Source: Streptomyces sp. B93
GTDB taxonomy: Bacteria > Actinomycetota > Actinomycetes > Streptomycetales > Streptomycetaceae
Direction of reading: 5' to 3'
Assembly: GCF_018070565.1 (NCBI RefSeq)
Contig: NZ_JAGPXL010000007.1
Span: 186,001-250,000, forward strand
Length of the DNA: 64,000 nucleotides
Part shown: piece by piece, positions 60,734-64,000 of the stretch
Numbering within the stretch: the first letter of the stretch is position 1
Layout: every line of letters starts with the position of its first letter
Notes under the pieces: model-generated
What the model saw: the letters and a program-made list of their open reading frames with translations, nothing else
What the model was told of the DNA's origin: nothing
Databases searched by the model: none
Program-made: the position numbers and the translations under genes

Positions 60734-61777
60734 CTAGCGGGCCGGGTCCAGGAAGTCGCTCTCGGCGGGCCAGCGGATGACCGTGCCGCCATGGCTCATC
60801 CCGGCGCCGAAGGAGGCGAGGACGACCGTGTCCCCGGCCTTGACCCGGCCCTCGTCCAGGGCGTCCCGCAGCGCCAGCGGCACCCCGGCGCCGGAGGTGT
60901 TGCCGAGCCGCCGGACGTTCTCGGCGGTGCGCTCGGGGGGCAGGCCGAGTTTCTCCCGGAGGATGCGCAGCAGGTGGTGGTTGGCCTGGTGGAAGACGAG
61001 GAGGTCGATGTCCTCGGTGGTCATCCCGTGGTGTTCCAGGAGTTCCAGCACGAAGCCCGGCATGATGTCCAGCGCGAACTCGCGCACCGAACGGCCGTGC
61101 ATGTGCGTGAAGTTGTCGCCGAAGCCCGACTTCTTGGGGCGGCCGTCGGTGGACCAGACGCGCTGTTCCCTCTTGACGAAGGCGGTCTCGTAGGCGCGGG
61201 CGTCGCTGCGCAGCAGGGCGGGGGTCACCCCGGTGCCGACGGCGCAGGGTTCCAGCAGGTAGCAGGCGGCGGCGTCCCCGAAGATCACGCCGGTGGCGCG
61301 GTCCTCGGGGTCCAGGGTCTTGGTCACGGTGTCCGCGAGCACCACCGCGATCCGGCGGTAGCCGCCCGACAGCAGGTACTTGGCGCCGACGTCGAGGGCG
61401 AAGGTGCCGCCGGGGCAGCCGCCGCTGTTGACGTCGAACCCCGGGGTGCCGGTGAGGCCGAGCTTGCGTCCGATGGCGACCGCGGCGGCGGGCAGCATGT
61501 GGTCGGGGGTGAAGGTGCCGCAGATCAGCAGGTCGATGGAGTCGGGCGTGACCCCGGCGCGGGCGCAGGCGTCGCGCAGGGCGGCGGCGCCCAGGTCCGA
61601 GGTCTGTTCGTCGGGTGCCGACCAGCGCCGCTCCCGGATGCCGATGTGCTCCTCGATCCAGGCGTCGGTGGTGTCCAGCAGCTGTTCCAGGTCGGCGTTG
61701 GTCACCACACGCTCGGGCACATGGCCCCCGATGGCCCGGATGCCTACCCCGTAGGGGGTGTGGGCGGTCGTTGTCAT
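60734..61777 (-). CDS. Beta-ketoacyl synthase III (FabH-like)
   Basis: A 347-residue KASIII. The catalytic Cys lies in 'FDVNSGGCPGGTFAL', His in 'LLVFHQANHHLLRIL' and Asn in 'RRLGNTSGAGVPLAL', with 'YGVGIRAIGGHVPERVVTNA' at the start. It is closer to canonical FabH than the other KASIII of the cluster and could prime or carry out a Claisen condensation; housekeeping fabH is normally in the fab operon, so this one is likely dedicated to the cluster. The ATG at 61777 is behind AAGGAG; the frame open to 61888 is an extension. The 281 bases up to the regulator gene show no clear feature beyond a probable promoter. Confidence 0.9.
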   Translation of the reverse strand: MTTTAHTPYGVGIRAIGGHVPERVVTNADLEQLLDTTDAWIEEHIGIRERRWSAPDEQTSDLGAAALRDACARAGVTPDSIDLLICGTFTPDHMLPAAAVAIGRKLGLTGTPGFDVNSGGCPGGTFALDVGAKYLLSGGYRRIAVVLADTVTKTLDPEDRATGVIFGDAAACYLLEPCAVGTGVTPALLRSDARAYETAFVKREQRVWSTDGRPKKSGFGDNFTHMHGRSVREFALDIMPGFVLELLEHHGMTTEDIDLLVFHQANHHLLRILREKLGLPPERTAENVRRLGNTSGAGVPLALRDALDEGRVKAGDTVVLASFGAGMSHGGTVIRWPAESDFLDPAR

Positions 61778-62058
61778 GAGGCGGAGACTCCTTCCGGTCG
61801 GCCGTGCCTGCCCGGGCGGCCGGACCGGGCGGGCTCCCACCGCCTCCCACGCGGACGTCCGCGGCCTCGCCCCGCCGTCGGCCGCCACGTCCGCGGTCTC
61901 GGCTCCGGCCGGGTCCGCGACACGGGCGGGGGCGGAGGCCGGGCCCGGTCAGCTCTTGGCGGCCAGTCTGTGCGGCAGCGGCCGACGGCACCTCGGGGGC
62001 CGACCCCAGCACGACCCCAGCGCGCCCGCGCTGTCCGCGGGGAGTCTCCGTCGCCGGT

Positions 62059-62550
62059 TCAGGACAGGCGGGCCATGCGGCTCTCCTCGTACCGCTCGCG
62101 CCAGGTGTCGATCAGGGCGGTCATCTCCCGGCGCATGAAGGAGTAGAAGTCCTGCATCTCGTCGAGGCGGTGACCGGCGGGACTGTCCACGTCGGCGACC
62201 TTCAGGCCCTCGGACGCGGCCTCCATCATGACCGTGAAGACCGCGTTCTGGTTGCCGAGCAGGGTGGCCCAGGCGTTCTCGCGGAACCGGTAGTGGTCGC
62301 GGCGGCTGCCGGGGGCCGGGACCCGCTCGATCATGTTGGTCAGTATGAGCTGCTTGACGGCACCGGAGACGGCGCCGGAGCTGATCTGGAGTTCCTCGCA
62401 CAGGTCACCGGCGGTCATCGTCCGCTGCTGGGTGAACAGCAGCGCGGTCATCACCCGTGCCATGGTCTTCTGCATGCCTCCCTCGGAGAGCGACAGCGCC
62501 AGCTTCTCCGCGATGGCACGCAGCTCCGTCTCTGTCTCGTTGTGCTCCAA
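62059..62550 (-). CDS. GbsR/MarR-family transcriptional regulator
   Basis: A 163-residue winged-helix regulator. The DNA-binding domain (about 30-100) shows 'MTAGDLCEELQISSGAVSGAVKQL' and the wing 'APGSRRDHYRF', followed by dimerisation helices. The start is TTG at 62550 with GGAG well spaced. It lies between the KASIII cluster (same strand) and a divergent ABC exporter; regulators of this type commonly control the adjacent exporter and might also control the cluster. Effector unknown. Confidence 0.88.
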   Translation of the reverse strand: MEHNETETELRAIAEKLALSLSEGGMQKTMARVMTALLFTQQRTMTAGDLCEELQISSGAVSGAVKQLILTNMIERVPAPGSRRDHYRFRENAWATLLGNQNAVFTVMMEAASEGLKVADVDSPAGHRLDEMQDFYSFMRREMTALIDTWRERYEESRMARLS

Positions 62551-62634
62551 AGCGTGCTCCTTGTGCCGGAATCAGTGGGTGAGGGGCGGCGTCCACGTCT
62601 TTCAGTGTAACGATCGCTCGCAAATCTCTCTGCC

Positions 62635-62663
62635 TTTACAGATCTCTGAACGCTTAGTACGGT
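62635..62663 (+). promoter_or_regulatory. Vegetative promoter of the ABC exporter, likely leaderless
   Basis: TTTACA (62635-62640), 17-base spacer, TACGGT (62658-62663). The -10 box ends 7 bases before the ATG at 62671, so transcription should start at or next to the start codon. CAGAGA-type repeats overlap this stretch (minus strand, 62648-62643 and around 62632) and could be the site of the divergent MarR-type repressor. Confidence 0.55.
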
Positions 62664-62670
62664 CAGGATC

Positions 62671-63603
62671 ATGACGAACGCGATCGAGCTTCGGAAGCTC
62701 ACCAAGACATACGGCACCCGCCGCGGCCTGACCGGCCTCACGCTGGACGTGCGGGCCGGTGAGGTCTTCGGCTTCCTCGGACCCAACGGCGCCGGCAAGA
62801 CGACCACGATCAGGCTGCTGCTCGACCTGATCCGTCCCACGTCGGGCTCCGCCACCGTCCTCGGCCTCGATCCGCTCACCGACGGCGTCGCACTGCGCGG
62901 CCGCGTGGGCTATCTGGCCGGTGACTTCGTCTGCGACGGCCGTCAGAACGTCCGCGGCTACCTGCGCTTCCTCGCCGCACTGCGCGGCGGGGTGCCCCAG
63001 GAGCGGATCGACGACCTCGCCGAGCGCCTCGGCCTGGACCAGAGCACCAGCATCAAGAAGCTCTCCAAGGGCAACCGGCAGAAGGTCGGCCTCGTCCAGG
63101 CGCTGATGCACACCCCCGAGGTGCTGATCCTGGACGAGCCCACCTCAGGACTCGACCCGCTGGCCCAGCAGACCTTCCTCACCCTGGTCGAGGAGGCCGC
63201 GGCGGGCGGGCAGACCGTCTTCATGTCCAGCCACATCATGAGCGAGGTGGAGGCCGTCGCCGACCGCGTCGGCATCATCCGCGACGGCGCCCTCGTCGCC
63301 CTCGACACCGTGGCCCACCTGCGCGCCGACGCCGTCCGCGACATCGACGTCACCTTCGCCTCGCCGGTGCCCGCCGACGCCTTCGCCCAGGTGCCCGGCG
63401 GCGCCCGGCTGAGCCTGGACAGTGCGGGCACCACCCTCAGCGGCCAGCTCTCCGGCAGCCCCGACGGACTGGTCAAGGCGCTCGCCGCGCACACCGTCAC
63501 CAGCCTGCGGGTCACCGAACCGGCCCTCGACGACCTCTTCCACGCGTACTACGAGGGCGGCGACGCCGCCCCCCGCCCCGACGCGGTCCAGGCAGCCTCC
63601 TGA
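62671..63603 (+). CDS. ABC transporter ATP-binding protein (drug/antibiotic exporter type)
   Basis: A 310-residue ATPase subunit of an ABC-2 exporter. Walker A is G-P-N-G-A-G-K-T-T (about residue 38), the signature motif reads 'LSKGNRQKVGLVQALMHTPE' (LSKGN in place of LSGGQ, as in related actinobacterial exporters), and Walker B with the catalytic Glu is 'VLILDEPTSGLDPLAQQ'. A C-terminal extension after residue 215 is typical of the DrrA/YadG group. It probably pairs with the permease gene that follows after 54 bases. It could export the product of the neighbouring cluster or a toxic compound. Confidence 0.93.
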   Translation: MTNAIELRKLTKTYGTRRGLTGLTLDVRAGEVFGFLGPNGAGKTTTIRLLLDLIRPTSGSATVLGLDPLTDGVALRGRVGYLAGDFVCDGRQNVRGYLRFLAALRGGVPQERIDDLAERLGLDQSTSIKKLSKGNRQKVGLVQALMHTPEVLILDEPTSGLDPLAQQTFLTLVEEAAAGGQTVFMSSHIMSEVEAVADRVGIIRDGALVALDTVAHLRADAVRDIDVTFASPVPADAFAQVPGGARLSLDSAGTTLSGQLSGSPDGLVKALAAHTVTSLRVTEPALDDLFHAYYEGGDAAPRPDAVQAAS

Positions 63604-63657
63604 CACACCCGCCCGTCCCCCAAGCCACGGCTCACTCGCCGGAAGGACCGCCCCGTC

Positions 63658-64000
63658 ATGAGCACCGCCACCGCCATCTACCAGAAGTCGCTCAGCGACA
63701 GCCGCCGCAGCCTCGTCGGCTGGGTCATCGGCTGCGCCTTCATGGGCATGGCCTACGCGAGCGCGTACCCCAGCCAGAAGAACAACCTCGACAACATCCC
63801 GCAGAACCTGCGCGACGCCATGAACATCGACAACTCGGCCGCCGGCTATCTGAACGCCGCCGAGTTCGGTCTGGTCCTGCCGCTGCTGCTGCTGATCTAC
63901 GCCATCGCCGCCGGGCACCGCGCCACCGCGGGCGACGAGGAGGCCGGGCAGCTCGACCTGGTGCTCGCCCACCCGGTCACCCGCACCCAGCTGATGCTCC
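63658..64000 (+). CDS. ABC-2 type exporter permease (partial, runs off window)
   Basis: The first 114 residues of a membrane protein, beginning 'MSTATAIYQKSLSDSRRSLV' with the first membrane helix 'GWVIGCAFMGMAYASAY' and a second one ('FGLVLPLLLLIYAIAAGHRA') near residue 85. The conserved 'EEAGQLDLVLAHPVTRTQLM' after it is typical of ABC-2 permeases of this exporter group. GGAAGGA lies 10 bases before the ATG. The rest of the gene lies beyond the window edge. Confidence 0.88.
   Translation, partial: MSTATAIYQKSLSDSRRSLVGWVIGCAFMGMAYASAYPSQKNNLDNIPQNLRDAMNIDNSAAGYLNAAEFGLVLPLLLLIYAIAAGHRATAGDEEAGQLDLVLAHPVTRTQLML

Overview
This window is a very GC-rich actinobacterial chromosome segment, almost certainly Streptomyces. 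The signs are strong GC bias at third codon positions, GTG and TTG starts, two sugar ABC importers without their own ATPase (streptomycetes share one, MsiK), many secreted multidomain polysaccharidases and a small secondary-metabolism-like cluster. I see no tRNA, rRNA, CRISPR array, insertion sequence or phage gene. The longest stretch without a gene is the 308 bases between the cebE-type and cebR-type genes, and it holds a double operator.

Layout. 1-2.5 kb: TetR regulator with an overlapping serine hydrolase, then a CGNR zinc-finger regulator. 2.5-3.4 kb: a prephenate dehydratase of atypical type. 3.6-16.1 kb: a tightly packed five-gene operon encoding a free-standing DUF4132 protein, a 1682-residue protein of unknown function, a MoxR-type AAA+ ATPase, a DUF5682-VWA fusion and a SWIM zinc-finger protein. 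This is the most interesting part of the window. It matches, gene type by gene type, the uncharacterised yehI(molR)-yehL-yehM-yehP-yehQ locus of E. coli as I remember it, with the two middle proteins fused here. 16.2-21.7 kb: TSUP transporter, secreted alginate-lyase-family protein and a divergent CBM25-CBM25-FN3-GH13 amylase.

21.8-27.9 kb: a cellobiose/cello-oligosaccharide system (GH1 beta-glucosidase, two permeases, binding lipoprotein, LacI/CebR-type repressor) with a perfect 17-bp inverted repeat made of two CebR-like sites. 28.0-36.5 kb: housekeeping and stress genes: secreted alpha/beta hydrolase, erythromycin-esterase family protein, TerB protein, TehB-like methyltransferase, pyrimidine-dimer-glycosylase family protein, coiled-coil protein, a gap paralogue, a GlxA-type AraC regulator and an orphan acyl-CoA carboxylase epsilon subunit.

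36.6-50.9 kb: what looks like a complete alpha-1,3-glucan utilisation locus, all on the minus strand: LacI regulator, two large secreted GH87 alpha-1,3-glucanases, sugar-binding lipoprotein, two permeases and an intracellular GH13 alpha-glucosidase. 50.9-55.5 kb: two GNAT acetyltransferases around a pyruvate carboxylase. 55.5-62.6 kb: a compact minus-strand cluster of two KASIII-type enzymes, an SDR, two related cytochromes P450, a type II thioesterase and a GbsR/MarR regulator, probably making or tailoring a small molecule. 62.7 kb to the end: a divergent ABC exporter whose permease runs off the window.

Functional assignments rest on motifs read from the translations and on remembered family knowledge; no database search was run. 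Start codons were moved inward from the longest reading frame where a ribosome binding site, a stop/start overlap or homology made this clear.
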